A stretch of DNA of 64,000 bases. It comes from Paraflavitalea sp. CAU 1676. Its GTDB lineage: Bacteria; Bacteroidota; Bacteroidia; Chitinophagales; Chitinophagaceae. Positions within the stretch are counted from its first letter, which is position 1. Each line of letters begins with the position of its first letter. The stretch is taken from NCBI RefSeq assembly GCF_029223285.1, contig NZ_JARHUJ010000003.1, forward strand, positions 310,001 through 374,000, read 5' to 3'. The notes beneath the pieces are model-generated. The model was not told where the DNA came from. It did no database searches and saw only the letters and a list, made by a program, of their open reading frames with translations. Positions 53,201 to 62,200 of this stretch are shown here, one piece after another. The translations under genes were made by a program, and so were the position numbers.

Positions 53201-53356
53201 AACCGTAACGCCTTCCAGCACGGCAGTGTCCGAGCGCACCGTTCCTTTTACAACGATCTCGCTCGATTGGGCATAAGAGCCGGCAACGGCCCCCAGCAGC
53301 AGACAGAACAAAAGGATTGGTTTGATCCCTTTGAATACGTAGTGATACGTCTTCAT
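50210..53356 (-). CDS. SusC/RagA TonB-linked outer-membrane transporter
   Basis: This 1048-residue protein is the energised outer-membrane importer of the PUL. A signal peptide (to about residue 29, SYAQ) is followed by a CarboxypepD_reg-like domain (VVKGTVRSDTAVLEGVTVSLK...YTIKVPSNG). The TonB box area is AMEEVAVVAYGTQKKKSMVSAVTTI. The plug carries the family signature (LILIDNMES...FSVLKDATAASLYGARGANGVILVTT). A 22-stranded barrel follows and ends in the SusC-type final strand FNVGVNLSF. The SusD gene follows by 18 bp. Its job would be import of oligosaccharides released by the two fucosidases or fucosylated fragments. Confidence 0.95.
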   Translation of the reverse strand: MKTYHYVFKGIKPILLFCLLLGAVAGSYAQSSEIVVKGTVRSDTAVLEGVTVSLKSNPSVATFSDGKGHYTIKVPSNGTLVFSFVGFNGQEIEVKGEPVINVILRANDKAMEEVAVVAYGTQKKKSMVSAVTTINPKELKGPTSNLTTMLAGKISGIIAYQRSGEPGRDNASFFIRGVTTFGAGKVDPLILIDNMESTPNDLARLQPDDISGFSVLKDATAASLYGARGANGVILVTTKVGVEGKTKFSVRAENSTSSNTKNFRFTDNITYMKLANEALVTRYPLRAPLYTQEKIAATEAGGDPNLYPNNDWLKMLIKDYTNNQRYNMNMSGGGKIAQYYVSGSYNVDNGVLKENGLNNFNSNIKLRSYQIRTNVTINATPTTVANIRVSGQFDDYNGPVGGGGEIFNQALKSNPVMFSAVYPSSYLPRLNHPLFGSALDANGIQYNNPYANMVSGYQQSNTSTMTAQLDLRQNLGFITSGLSARMMTFTQRYASFSLARSYNPFYYSLAYGPDAKTPVLTPLNINGTEYLNYVPGAKILNTTSYLEAALNYNRSFGDHDVSGMLITTMRNYLTANSALNDLQQSLPYRNQGLSGRFTYGYNSRYMAEFNFGYNGSERFSKNNRLGFFPSGGLAWNVHNERFFDGLSKYVSVLKLRGTYGLVGNDQIGSSADRFFYLSSVNMNDDGKGAVFGENFGTTLNGVTVMRYANSAITWEKSFKTNIGMDVQLTNGLNFTMDVYKEHRKNILMVRSYVPSSMGLVANIQANVGEAEGKGVDMQMDYNKSFKNGMWLQLRGNFTYAHSKLLVNEEPDYASAWSSKVGYPLSQRWGLIAERLFVDDEEVKNSPVQDFGQVRGGDLKYLDVDGNNVIDGNGDQVPIGYPEVPEIVYGGGFSFGYKQFDFSAFFQGSARSSIFIDNNAIQPFKRDDQGRGYENGLLKIIAEDHWSEDNRNVYAFWPRLSDQTISNNQWTSTWWMRNGAFLRLKTVELGYTLPQRLLKRFKMTTARFYLNGTNLFVISGFKLWDPEMGSNGLAYPVQRVFNVGVNLSF

Positions 53357-53390
53357 AAGCAGTCTTTAGTTTTGGTGTATAGAGAAATAA

Positions 53391-55139
53391 TTATTGCAGT
53401 TTGAGCTGTCGCACGTTCATCGCTTTCCAACCCACGCGATCCGGACGAATCGCAATAGTTTGCGTACCCGCCTTGTCGATCGTCACTGTACCCAGCGTCA
53501 CTTCCTGGTAGCGGTTATAGTCGCCCGTATTTGTCACGGTCGAAGCAATGGCGGTTTCACCCACCAGCACATTGAACCGGCTTCTCTCCGCAGGTGTACC
53601 CGCCAGCGCTTTGATGGTATAGATACCCGGCTTATGGAACACCACATTCCACGACACCCACGACTCCGCGCTCGTCCAGTAGCCGATATTGCGCGCATCC
53701 CAGTTACCTTCGGTCATGGCACTCGCTTCACCCGGCCGGTTATGGATATCGGCCATCTCCGCATCCAGCAACACACTGCCATCGGCCTGCTGCTTTACCG
53801 CATACGGCTCAATCGTCATGACGCCTTGTATCTTCACCTCCACCACCGAAGCCACATCATCGGGCGCCAGCAACGGTACGCTGATCTCCAGCCCATCAGC
53901 TGTAGCAGTAGTCGCCAACGCACCACCGCCGGCCATCAGCTTCGCCAATTGCACCTTCGCCCGCAGCCCCGGCACCACCAGTTTACCATCGGCCGGCCAG
54001 TCGAATACATGCAGGTACAAGGTCGTCGCCTTGCTGTCCACCCGTTTCGTAGCACGTCCAAATGGAAGGATCCGGAACGGACTCGCCGTAGTACCATACA
54101 CAGCATCGCCATTCACATTCATCCACCGGCCAATCGCCGCCAGCCTGTCAACGATAGGAGCGGGGAACTCACCCTCCGCAGTTGGACCTACGTTCAACAG
54201 GTAGTTCCCGCCCTTCGAGGCAATGTCCACCAGGTTACGGATCAACGTGGCAGCGGTTTTCCAGTTATTATCTTTAGTCTTGAAACCCCAGGTATCATTC
54301 ATCGTCATACAGGTCTCCCAGTCGCGCCCGGCAATACCGGTAGCAGGTATATATTGTTCCGGCGTAGTGATATCTCCGTGGTAGCCGCCACCCAGCCTGT
54401 CGTTGGTGATAATGCCCGGTTGCAGCTTCAGCAGCGCCGCCAGCTTATCGGCCCGCGCCTTATTCATATCCGTCGGCACATCCCACCACAATTCCACCAC
54501 GTCGCCATACAGCGTTAACAACTCCTTCATTTGCGGAATGGCCACCTTATCGATGTACTCATCCATGCTGCCTTCCTGTGTTTTGTCCCAATGCCCGCGT
54601 GCCGCAGCACCACCGGGATTAAACCAGTCATTCGCCTGCGAATAATAAAAGCCCAGCTTCATGCCCTGCTTCCGGCAGGCATCTACCAGCGGTTTCAGCA
54701 GGTCCTTACCATAGGGCGTAGCTTTCACCGCAGTCCAATCGCTCGCTTTCGAATCGAACAACGCAAAACCATCATGGTGTTTGGTCGTAACCACGATGTA
54801 CTTCATACCCGCCTCCTTCGCCATCCGCACCCAGGCCTCGGCATTGTATTTCGTAGGGTTGAATTGCTGTGCATATTGAGCATAGACCGAACGGGGGATA
54901 TTCACATCGTGCATGATCCATTCGCCCAGGCCATCGACGTCCTTGCCCTGGTACACACCAGCCGGCACAGCATACACGCCCCAGTGAATGAACATGCCCA
55001 AACGCGCCTTACGCCACCAGTCCATCTTCGACGAACCAGCAGGCGCAGGCGTTATGGATTGCGACAGAACCAATTGATAGGGTACAGACAAAAGGATGAG
55101 TAAAACCCATGAAGCACGGGTAGGGATTAATCGTAGCAT
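53391..55139 (-). CDS. GH29 alpha-L-fucosidase with C-terminal beta module
   Basis: The start at 55139 gives a signal peptide (MLRLIPTRASWVLLILLSVPYQLVLSQ). The open frame continues to 55310 but that part is not protein-like. The 582-residue enzyme shows the GH29 barrel: WWRKARLGMFIHWGVYAVPAG, TTKHHDGFALFDSK, GFYYSQANDWFNPGG, and VVELWWDVPTDMNK, with Asp220 the probable nucleophile. A C-terminal beta-rich domain (AEMADIHNRPGEASAMTEGNWDARNIGYW ... TIAIRPDRVGWKAMNVRQLKLQ) resembles CBM-type modules found on such enzymes. It is the first gene of the PUL operon, 34 bp upstream of susC. It differs clearly from the enzyme at 44342-45769. Confidence 0.92.
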   Translation of the reverse strand: MLRLIPTRASWVLLILLSVPYQLVLSQSITPAPAGSSKMDWWRKARLGMFIHWGVYAVPAGVYQGKDVDGLGEWIMHDVNIPRSVYAQYAQQFNPTKYNAEAWVRMAKEAGMKYIVVTTKHHDGFALFDSKASDWTAVKATPYGKDLLKPLVDACRKQGMKLGFYYSQANDWFNPGGAAARGHWDKTQEGSMDEYIDKVAIPQMKELLTLYGDVVELWWDVPTDMNKARADKLAALLKLQPGIITNDRLGGGYHGDITTPEQYIPATGIAGRDWETCMTMNDTWGFKTKDNNWKTAATLIRNLVDIASKGGNYLLNVGPTAEGEFPAPIVDRLAAIGRWMNVNGDAVYGTTASPFRILPFGRATKRVDSKATTLYLHVFDWPADGKLVVPGLRAKVQLAKLMAGGGALATTATADGLEISVPLLAPDDVASVVEVKIQGVMTIEPYAVKQQADGSVLLDAEMADIHNRPGEASAMTEGNWDARNIGYWTSAESWVSWNVVFHKPGIYTIKALAGTPAERSRFNVLVGETAIASTVTNTGDYNRYQEVTLGTVTIDKAGTQTIAIRPDRVGWKAMNVRQLKLQ

Positions 55140-55401
55140 GTTGATGCAGTATTTTAGAAAGTGATCAGTAAACCAGATAGGATGAAGGCAGATCCACCAC
55201 ACAGCATACAGAACAGGAAGGCCGGGACCTTCCACCCGGGAAACGCACAATAAGTGGCAAGGAGCTAAAATTACCAGACAAACCAACCCAGGCTTGTCAA
55301 CGGAGTTCAAACGAATTGTTAACGGATATTAAATGGCCCGTCAAAAACAACCGGGACCCATTATCTTTATCGCGCAGCCAGCCTCGAAACCAAAACGACA
55401 C
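55140..55401. other. Divergent control region of the PUL
   Basis: These 262 bases separate the leftward PUL from the rightward two-component genes. No exact TAnnTTTG is found on either strand; TATCTTTA at 55362-55369 (+) misses by one. A GC-rich CCCGG-type inverted stretch lies near 55230-55250. A promoter that needs the adjacent regulator would fit the poor consensus, as an inference. Confidence 0.4.
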
Positions 55402-56829
55402 ATGAAGTACACCATCACGATTCATAAGGTCATAGCCATAGTGAGCTTCCTCATACTGTCGGCCGTACAGTTCTTCCTGGTGTACAATACCTACGAGCTC
55501 AAGAACAAACAATTCTACCTCCAGGAAAAAGACCTTATTAAAAAAGAATACAGCCTCAGCGTACAAACCGACCTCATCTTTCCCGGCGGCGCAAGGATCC
55601 TCGACACCGCCATGTACCGCAACCTCGGGAACATGGAGCAATGGCACAAAGCAGGCGACCAGGTCTTCAGCATCCGCACCCAGCAATTGCTCGACAGCAC
55701 CGCCCGCGCCCTGCACAAAGGCGAGAACCTCGATAGCCTGCTGCAGTTCATCAGAAAGAAATATGCCATTCAAACCGATCTCACCTACGGACTCGCCATC
55801 GACGTACTGGAAGTGAGCTTTGGCAACAGGCAGTATATCCCCATCTACAACAAAGAAAAAAAGTATCCCGGCATCAACGACAGCCTGCAGCACCCCGGTG
55901 GCCTCTGGCTCGGCGGCGACCTCGACGATGTCAACGAGAACAACAAGATCGTCACCGTATCCGTAGGCGGCATCAACGACCGCAATTACCGCGTGGCCTA
56001 TAGTTTCTATGTCGATACCCGCAACCGCAAAATGGCCATCCTGCATCGCATGATGCCCACCTTTGCATTATCTGTATTCAGCATATTGGTAGTCGTGTTG
56101 TTGTTCTTCATCACCCTGCGCAACTGGATAAGGCAAAAGAAACTATCTGAGATGAAGTCCGACTTCATCAACAGCATCACGCACGAACTGCATACGCCGC
56201 TCGCCGCCATCATCGTTGCCAACAGAACACTGCAGAACGATAAGATGACCGTCACCCGCGAAACAGTACAGCCGCTCACGGAAGTGATAGAAAGGCAGTC
56301 CAACCGGTTGAAGACCCTCATCTCGCAGGTGCTGGACATCACCAGCATGAACCAGATCAACCTAAAGAAAGAACCACTCGGCCTGCACCACTTGCTCGAG
56401 GAGATATTGCTCGACTACCGGCTTAAGCTGGCCGGCGCCCCCATACAGCTCACGCTCGAAAAGAACGCCGCTCGCGACGCCGTTCATCTTGATCAGTTCT
56501 GGTTCACCACCGCCTTGCAGAACATACTCGACAACGCCATCAAATACAACCGGCAGGAGTTCAAAGAGATTACCGTAACCACAACCAACGATAAAAAGAA
56601 CATCCTGCTGAGTATAGTCGACAATGGCATCGGCATGAACGACGAAACGCAGCAACACCTCTTCGATAAATTTTACAGGGGAGTATCTACCTTGCATGGA
56701 GAAGCCAAAGGATTAGGCCTCGGCATGTATTACGTAAAGCAAACCGTCGAAGCCCATCACTGGAAAATAGACGTGGAGAGCAGGGAAGGAGCGGGCACCA
56801 TGATCACCATCACCATACCGCTCGCTTGA
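55402..56829 (+). CDS. Membrane sensor histidine kinase
   Basis: With the start at 55402 (MKYTITIHKVIAIVSFLILS) the protein has 475 residues; the upstream in-frame start at 55333 adds an unlikely extension. Two membrane helices (about 8-27 and 215-238) flank a periplasmic domain of about 190 residues without a known name. HisKA (FINSITHELHTPLAA, His261) and HATPase (NILDNAIKYN, DNGIGMN, GLGLGMYYVKQTVEAH) follow. The OmpR-type regulator starts 23 bases after its stop codon. It faces away from the fucosidase PUL, so it is the likely sensor for it. Confidence 0.92.
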   Translation: MKYTITIHKVIAIVSFLILSAVQFFLVYNTYELKNKQFYLQEKDLIKKEYSLSVQTDLIFPGGARILDTAMYRNLGNMEQWHKAGDQVFSIRTQQLLDSTARALHKGENLDSLLQFIRKKYAIQTDLTYGLAIDVLEVSFGNRQYIPIYNKEKKYPGINDSLQHPGGLWLGGDLDDVNENNKIVTVSVGGINDRNYRVAYSFYVDTRNRKMAILHRMMPTFALSVFSILVVVLLFFITLRNWIRQKKLSEMKSDFINSITHELHTPLAAIIVANRTLQNDKMTVTRETVQPLTEVIERQSNRLKTLISQVLDITSMNQINLKKEPLGLHHLLEEILLDYRLKLAGAPIQLTLEKNAARDAVHLDQFWFTTALQNILDNAIKYNRQEFKEITVTTTNDKKNILLSIVDNGIGMNDETQQHLFDKFYRGVSTLHGEAKGLGLGMYYVKQTVEAHHWKIDVESREGAGTMITITIPLA

Positions 56830-56852
56830 AGCATACATTAAACAAAAGGCAA

Positions 56853-57563
56853 ATGAAAACCAGATTACTGTTAATAGAAGATGAGGCCGACCTGGGCAAT
56901 GTAGTGAAACAATACCTGGAGATCATGGATTTTACCGTCGACTGGAGTCAGGACGGTAAAGCAGCACTGGCCCTGTTCCAGGCCAATACCACGAAGTACG
57001 ACATCCTCCTCATCGATATCTCATTACCCGGCATGGATGGGTTTCAGCTGGCCGAAATGGTCGTGCAGCTCAATCCACAGGTGCCCTTCCTTTTTTTAAC
57101 GGCGAGGAATGAACGGGCCGACAGGCTGCATGGTCTCAAGATCGGCGCCGATGACTACATCACCAAGCCCTTCGATATCGATGAACTCGTATTGCGCATC
57201 CGCAATATCATCAGGCGCCATGCAGGGCACACCGATCAGCAGCCGCAGCAACGCAGCCTCATCGCACGCGGCGATGTACAGTTCCATAAAGACTCCCTGA
57301 AACTGCTGATCGGCAGCTATCCGCCCATCACGCTTACGCCCAGGGAGTCCGAACTGTTGGAGTTCCTCTTCAACAACGAAAACAGGATTTTAAAGCGGGA
57401 AGAAATACTAACCCGGCTATGGGGAGAAAATGATTACTTCCTCGGCCGAAGCCTGGACGTATTCATCTCTCGCCTCAGAAAACACCTCAACAAATCAGCT
57501 TACATCAGCATCTCGAACGTGTATGGGGTGGGGTTCGTGTTCAACGTCCGCGAAGGGACATGA
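56853..57563 (+). CDS. OmpR-family response regulator
   Basis: The ATG at 56853 is chosen over an upstream TTG at 56826 that would overlap the kinase. The 236 residues have a receiver (acidic EDE, phospho-acceptor Asp55 in LLIDISLPGMDG, Thr in FLTARN, Lys in YITKPFD). A winged-helix trans_reg_C domain follows (LTPRESELLEFLFNNENRILKREEILTRLWG, RSLDVFISRLRKHL...NVYGVGFVF). It is the partner of the kinase just upstream and a probable regulator of the divergent fucosidase PUL. Confidence 0.93.
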   Translation: MKTRLLLIEDEADLGNVVKQYLEIMDFTVDWSQDGKAALALFQANTTKYDILLIDISLPGMDGFQLAEMVVQLNPQVPFLFLTARNERADRLHGLKIGADDYITKPFDIDELVLRIRNIIRRHAGHTDQQPQQRSLIARGDVQFHKDSLKLLIGSYPPITLTPRESELLEFLFNNENRILKREEILTRLWGENDYFLGRSLDVFISRLRKHLNKSAYISISNVYGVGFVFNVREGT

Positions 57564-57698
57564 CGCATAAGGCTATTTTCTCCCTCCCCAAACCGTGGAC
57601 GGATGTGTACATATTCCGCAAAGCATCGTCCACCCGGATCACGCTGACACGGTACGGGTATCGGGCATAGCTTTTGAATCACCAACTCAAAAAGCGCC

Positions 57699-58046
57699 AT
57701 GATCAAACCCGGACAAATGACAACACTGCTACAAGTGTTGGAAAAATTACGCCACGAGAAGAAGGACAATGAGTTCCGCTGGACACCGGAGGGCTTCACA
57801 GCCGGTAGGGGAAAGAATTATCAACCCGAAGACCTCAGGATCATCCGCACCTTCCGCTTCGAAGGCGAATCCAATCCCGACGATTCATCGATACTATATG
57901 TAATAGAAGCCAACGACGGCCTGGTGGGATATACCATCGATACCTACGGAGCCGCCAGTAGCCACGATGATGAAGAAGGATACGATAACTTTATCCGCAA
58001 GATACCCGTCGAAAACCGGGACGACCAATTGATATTCGAACTCTGA
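57699..58046 (+). CDS. Small conserved protein, unknown function
   Basis: This 115-residue protein has no signal peptide. Its pattern (EDLRIIRTFRFEGESNPDDSSILYVIEANDGLVGYTIDTYG) resembles a family of about 100 residues in Bacteroidota that is sometimes mislabelled as phosphoribosylpyrophosphate synthetase. No catalytic motif of that enzyme is visible, and I would not transfer the name. A terminator lies at 58094-58118. The gene is separate from the two-component genes (135-bp gap). Confidence 0.75.
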   Translation: MIKPGQMTTLLQVLEKLRHEKKDNEFRWTPEGFTAGRGKNYQPEDLRIIRTFRFEGESNPDDSSILYVIEANDGLVGYTIDTYGAASSHDDEEGYDNFIRKIPVENRDDQLIFEL

Positions 58047-58093
58047 TCACGAAAGAAAGAAACTGAGCTAAGTTTACTTCTACAAACACCACG

Positions 58094-58118
58094 TCCCTGC
58101 GTCCGGCGCAGGGATTTT
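58094..58118 (+). terminator. Intrinsic terminator
   Basis: A perfect 8-bp stem (58094-58101 with 58107-58114) with a five-base loop is followed by TTTTCTAT. It ends the 57699-58046 transcript and borders the end of the leftward AraC gene. Confidence 0.7.
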
Positions 58119-59009
58119 CTATATAAAGATCCTCCTCCCCGAAAAGCTCTCCCTAAACTCCCGCGGCGTGCAGTTTTTCTTCTTGCGGAAGATGCGGTTG
58201 AAATTGGAGATATTGTTGAATCCGCAATGGTAAGCGATCTCCGCCACCGACTGCGTTGTATCGATCAGCAGCCGCGTAGCATGACCCAGTCGGATCTCTG
58301 TGAGACTATCTATAAAAGTATTACCCGTGCGTTGCTTGAAGAAGCGGCTGAAAGCCACCTCCGACATATTCGCCAGCTTCGCCACTTCACCCAAACCGAT
58401 CGGCTTGTCGAAATTCTGGTTCATGTATTCAAACGTCTTCTCTATACGCCGGCTATTGTAACTATAGGGCTCGCTAATATTGAACGACACATCCGACAGC
58501 ATCCGCATATTGCGCGAAGTAGATAGATCATGCAGAATGGACATCAGCTCTAGCACCGAATCAAACCCATTCTTCCGGCTCAACTCTACAATCCGCGGAG
58601 CCACCTGCATGGCCGTTTCGCGCGAGAACAAAATACCCCGCACCGATTTCTCGAACATCGTACGGATAAAGCTCAACTGGTTACGCCGCAGAAAACGTTC
58701 ATCGAACAGGTCTTTGTGAAACTGGATGGTGATCTCCCGGATCTCCTGGCCCTTGCACCGGTGCGTAAACCAGGCATGCTGCAGATTAGGACCCACCAAC
58801 ACCAACTCTATATCATCGATCTCCTCGATATGATCACCGATCACCCGTTGCGCATACTTCGCATGCTGAATAAAGTTCAACTCAAACTCCTCATGGCAAT
58901 GAAGCGGAAAATCGAACTCCTGCTTCACCCGGCTGAACAGCGTGAAACAATCACTCTGTGTAAGGGGAGTGATCTCCCGGAGTATCGTATTCTTCACATC
59001 CTTGCTCAT
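58119..59009 (-). CDS. AraC-family transcription regulator
   Basis: This 296-residue cytoplasmic regulator has an N-terminal cupin-like ligand domain (LHCHEEFELNFIQHAKYAQRVIGDHIEEI...LVGPNLQHAWFTHRC). The C-terminal AraC HTH pair is clear (IGLGEVAKLANMSEVAFSRFFKQRTGNTF and SVAEIAYHCGFNNISNFNRIFRKKKNCTPREFR). It reads away from the SusC gene at 59243 across 233 bp, so it is the probable controller of that PUL. An exact -7 element lies upstream on its strand. The ligand is presumably a sugar or small metabolite, by analogy only. Confidence 0.93.
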   Translation of the reverse strand: MSKDVKNTILREITPLTQSDCFTLFSRVKQEFDFPLHCHEEFELNFIQHAKYAQRVIGDHIEEIDDIELVLVGPNLQHAWFTHRCKGQEIREITIQFHKDLFDERFLRRNQLSFIRTMFEKSVRGILFSRETAMQVAPRIVELSRKNGFDSVLELMSILHDLSTSRNMRMLSDVSFNISEPYSYNSRRIEKTFEYMNQNFDKPIGLGEVAKLANMSEVAFSRFFKQRTGNTFIDSLTEIRLGHATRLLIDTTQSVAEIAYHCGFNNISNFNRIFRKKKNCTPREFRESFSGRRIFI

Positions 59010-59039
59010 AGATCAATGGAATAATTATTAGAATATGAT

Positions 59040-59047
59040 CAAATATA
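59040..59047 (-). promoter_or_regulatory. Promoter -7 element of araC-family gene
   Basis: The minus strand reads TATATTTG, an exact TAnnTTTG match, ending 30 bases before the start codon. No strong -33 is visible. Confidence 0.45.
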
Positions 59048-59193
59048 TACAAAGAAATGTAAATAAAGTACCACTATTTCGATAGAACACCAAGCACGAC
59101 ACAACATACTGGCATCAAGTAATTTGTAAGACATCGACCCACTATCGGAGGCAATATTCTTCTAAAAATCACCACAATTGGTTAAAATAATAC

Positions 59194-59224
59194 TTGTTGT
59201 CGCTTAACCACAGTGATACATTTG
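59194..59224 (+). promoter_or_regulatory. Promoter of second susC-susD operon
   Basis: TTG at 59194-59196 and TACATTTG at 59217-59224 are 20 bases apart, matching the Bacteroidota consensus at both elements. The promoter overlaps an in-frame GTG at 59213, so translation must start at the ATG at 59243. Confidence 0.65.
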
Positions 59225-59242
59225 AACAAACAATCTTGCTGT

Positions 59243-62200
59243 ATGAGAAATAAAGTATTCCCCCGGATACTGCTATCATTTCTATTGTGCATATCCGCCA
59301 TCTCCCTCACATTTGCCCAGCAAAAGACCATCACCGGTATCATCTCCGACCAGCATGGCACACCCCTCGGCAATGCAACCATCAAGGTGAAAGGTGGAAA
59401 AGCCACCGCCACCACCGACAACAACGGAGCGTTTAAGATCTCCGTACCGCCCTACACTAAATGGCTGGTCATCTCTTACGTAGGCATGCAGGCGCAGGAA
59501 ATATCAGTCGAAGGAAAGACCAACATCCTCGCTTCCCTCACCGTAACCGACAACAAGCTCAATGAAGTAGTGGTCATCGGTTACGGAACCGCCAAACGCG
59601 CCAACGTAACCTCCGCCATCTCCTCCGTATCCGAGCGCGACCTCAAGAATATCCCCGTGGCCGGGGCCGACCAGGCCATCCAGGGTAAGGTAGCCGGTGT
59701 AACGGTATCGAGTAACGGTGGTCAGCCCGGCGGCGGCGTATCCGTGCGCGTTCGCGGCATCACCACCGTCAACGGCAACGATCCGCTATACGTGATCGAC
59801 GGTGTGCCCATGGGTGGCACCGTGAGCAGCCTCGAACAGAATGTACTGGGAGGCGGCTCGGGCCAAACCGGCCAAAGCGTGCTCGCCACCCTCAACCCCT
59901 CAGACATCGCCTCTATAGATATCCTTAAAGACGCCTCCGCACAAGCCATCTATGGATCCCGTGCCGCCAACGGCGTCGTACTCATCAATACCAAACGTGG
60001 TAAAGCCGGCGAAGGAAAGATCAATTACGATATGTACTACGGTTGGCAGGCCATCCCCAAAAAACTGCCCATCATGAACCTCAGCGAGTTTGCACAGTAC
60101 AGCAACTCCCTCGTCAATGAAGTAAGGGCAGCCGGCGATGGCATGGACAGCATCGGCGAATTCAAGAACCCCGAACTCCTCGGCGCCGGAACCGATTGGC
60201 AGGATGCCCTCTTCCGCACCGCCCTCGTACAAAATCACCAGTTGTCGTTCTCCGGCGGTCAAAACAAGACCAACTACTATTTCTCCGGCAACTATTTCAA
60301 ACAGGACGGCATCGTGATCGGGTCCAACTTCGAAAGATATTCCTTGCGCTTCAACCTCGACCAGCAGGTGAAATCCTGGCTGCGCGCAGGCGTTAGCGCC
60401 AACCTCAGCCGCAGCAACCAGAAGATCGCACTCACCGATGGCTTCGATGCCGTTACATCGGTAGTCTTATACAATAGCCCCGCAGCGGTGGTGAAGGACT
60501 TTGATGGCAACTATGCAACAACAACCTCCATCGGCGGACAAACATTCGGCAATTCCCGCAACCCTGTAGCCCTGGCCGAACTCCGCGACGTGCGCAGCAT
60601 CCAGTCCAAAGCCTACGGAAGCCTCTATGCCGATCTCAACATCATGAAAGGCCTCACCTTCCGCAACGAAGTCAACTACGACTTCAGCCTCAACAGCAGC
60701 AAGGCCTACCAGCCCTTTACCAAGAACACCACCACCAACGAGATCATCCTCAGCCCCAGCCACCTCCGCGAAGAAAGAGGCAACAGCTACTACTGGGCGC
60801 TGAAGAGCTATCTTACCTACAATGGCAACTTCGGCAAACACCAGGTCAACGCCACCGGTGGTCACGAAGCACAATACTCCAAATGGGATTATATACAAGC
60901 CTACCGCACTGCCCTCACGCTTAACCTGCCATCACTGGCAGCAGGAGCCGGCGGTAATGGATCCGGCGAACAAATAGGAGCAGGGGCAGGAGAGTGGAGC
61001 ATGGAATCCTGGTTTGCCCGTCTTAACTATACCTTCGATGAGAAATATGCACTGAGTGCATCACTGCGCCGCGATGCCTCCTCGGCATTCGGTGAAGACA
61101 ACCGCGCCGGTTACTTCCCCGCAGCATCCATCGCATGGACAGCCAGCAATGAAGCCTTCCTGCAAAACGTGAAATGGCTTAATTACCTCAAGCTGCGTGT
61201 GGGCACAGGCGCCGTGGGCGGACAAAACATCCAGGCCAATTCCTACACCACCAATATCCGCCTCATCACAGAAGGTCCCTTCGGACCTGGCGGCATCCCC
61301 CGCAACGTTGGCAATCCCAACCTCGGCTGGGAATCCATCATCACCTACAATGCCGGTATCGACGCATCGCTCTTCAACAGAAGGGTTGATCTCTCGGTAG
61401 ACTATTACAAGAAAGTTACCAGCGACATGTTGCTGGCCACTCAGCTGGGCGACTTCTCGGGCTTGGGCGAACAAACCAACTCCAGTAACTGGAACGATAT
61501 CTGGACACCCATCGCCAACGACGGCCAGATGACCAACACCGGCATCGATATCTCACTCACCACGCACAACATCGAAACCAAAAACCTGAACTGGCGCACC
61601 ACCGTCACCTTCAGCCACTATAAGAATGTACTTAATTACCTCAATACGCCCGACGCCGCCATCACCGGCCGCGTAAAGACCGACTACTCCGGCAACGATC
61701 CAGTGGTAACACTTACCAAACAAGGTCTGCCCGTAGGCGCCTTCTACGGATACGTGACCAATGGCCTCTTCACCAGCATGGACCAACTGAATAATGGCAC
61801 CAACTGGGGACTGCCCGTAGGCCAGAAGACCTACTATCTCGGCGATGTAATGTACAAAGACCTCGATGGCAACAAAGCGATCGACGATAAGGACGTAACC
61901 TTCTTAGGCAACCCCAACCCAAAGTTTACGCTTGGCTTGAGCAACACCGTTACCTATAAGAATTTCGACCTGAACCTTTTCATCTATAGCAGCGTAGGCG
62001 GAAAGATCTACAACATCGTACGCCGCCATACCGAAGCACTCACCAACCCTTGGAACAACCAGTCGCGGGATGTGCTCAACAGGTACACAGCCAGCAATAC
62101 CACGGCATCGATCCCGAGGTACAACCCCTGGCACAACAACAACTTCCGCATATCCGACCGCTTCGTGGAAGATGGATCCTTCCTGCGCATACAAACCTTG

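Noticed and set aside
48320..54518. Long rightward open frames across the PUL (48320-49429, 50177-51460, 52061-53404, 53394-54518)
   Set aside because: They are mirror frames of SusD, SusC and GH29 genes, rich in Arg, His and Ile, with no recognisable motif.
57699..58046. Phosphoribosylpyrophosphate synthetase
   Set aside because: Similar small proteins sometimes carry this name, but no PRPP-binding motif is present.
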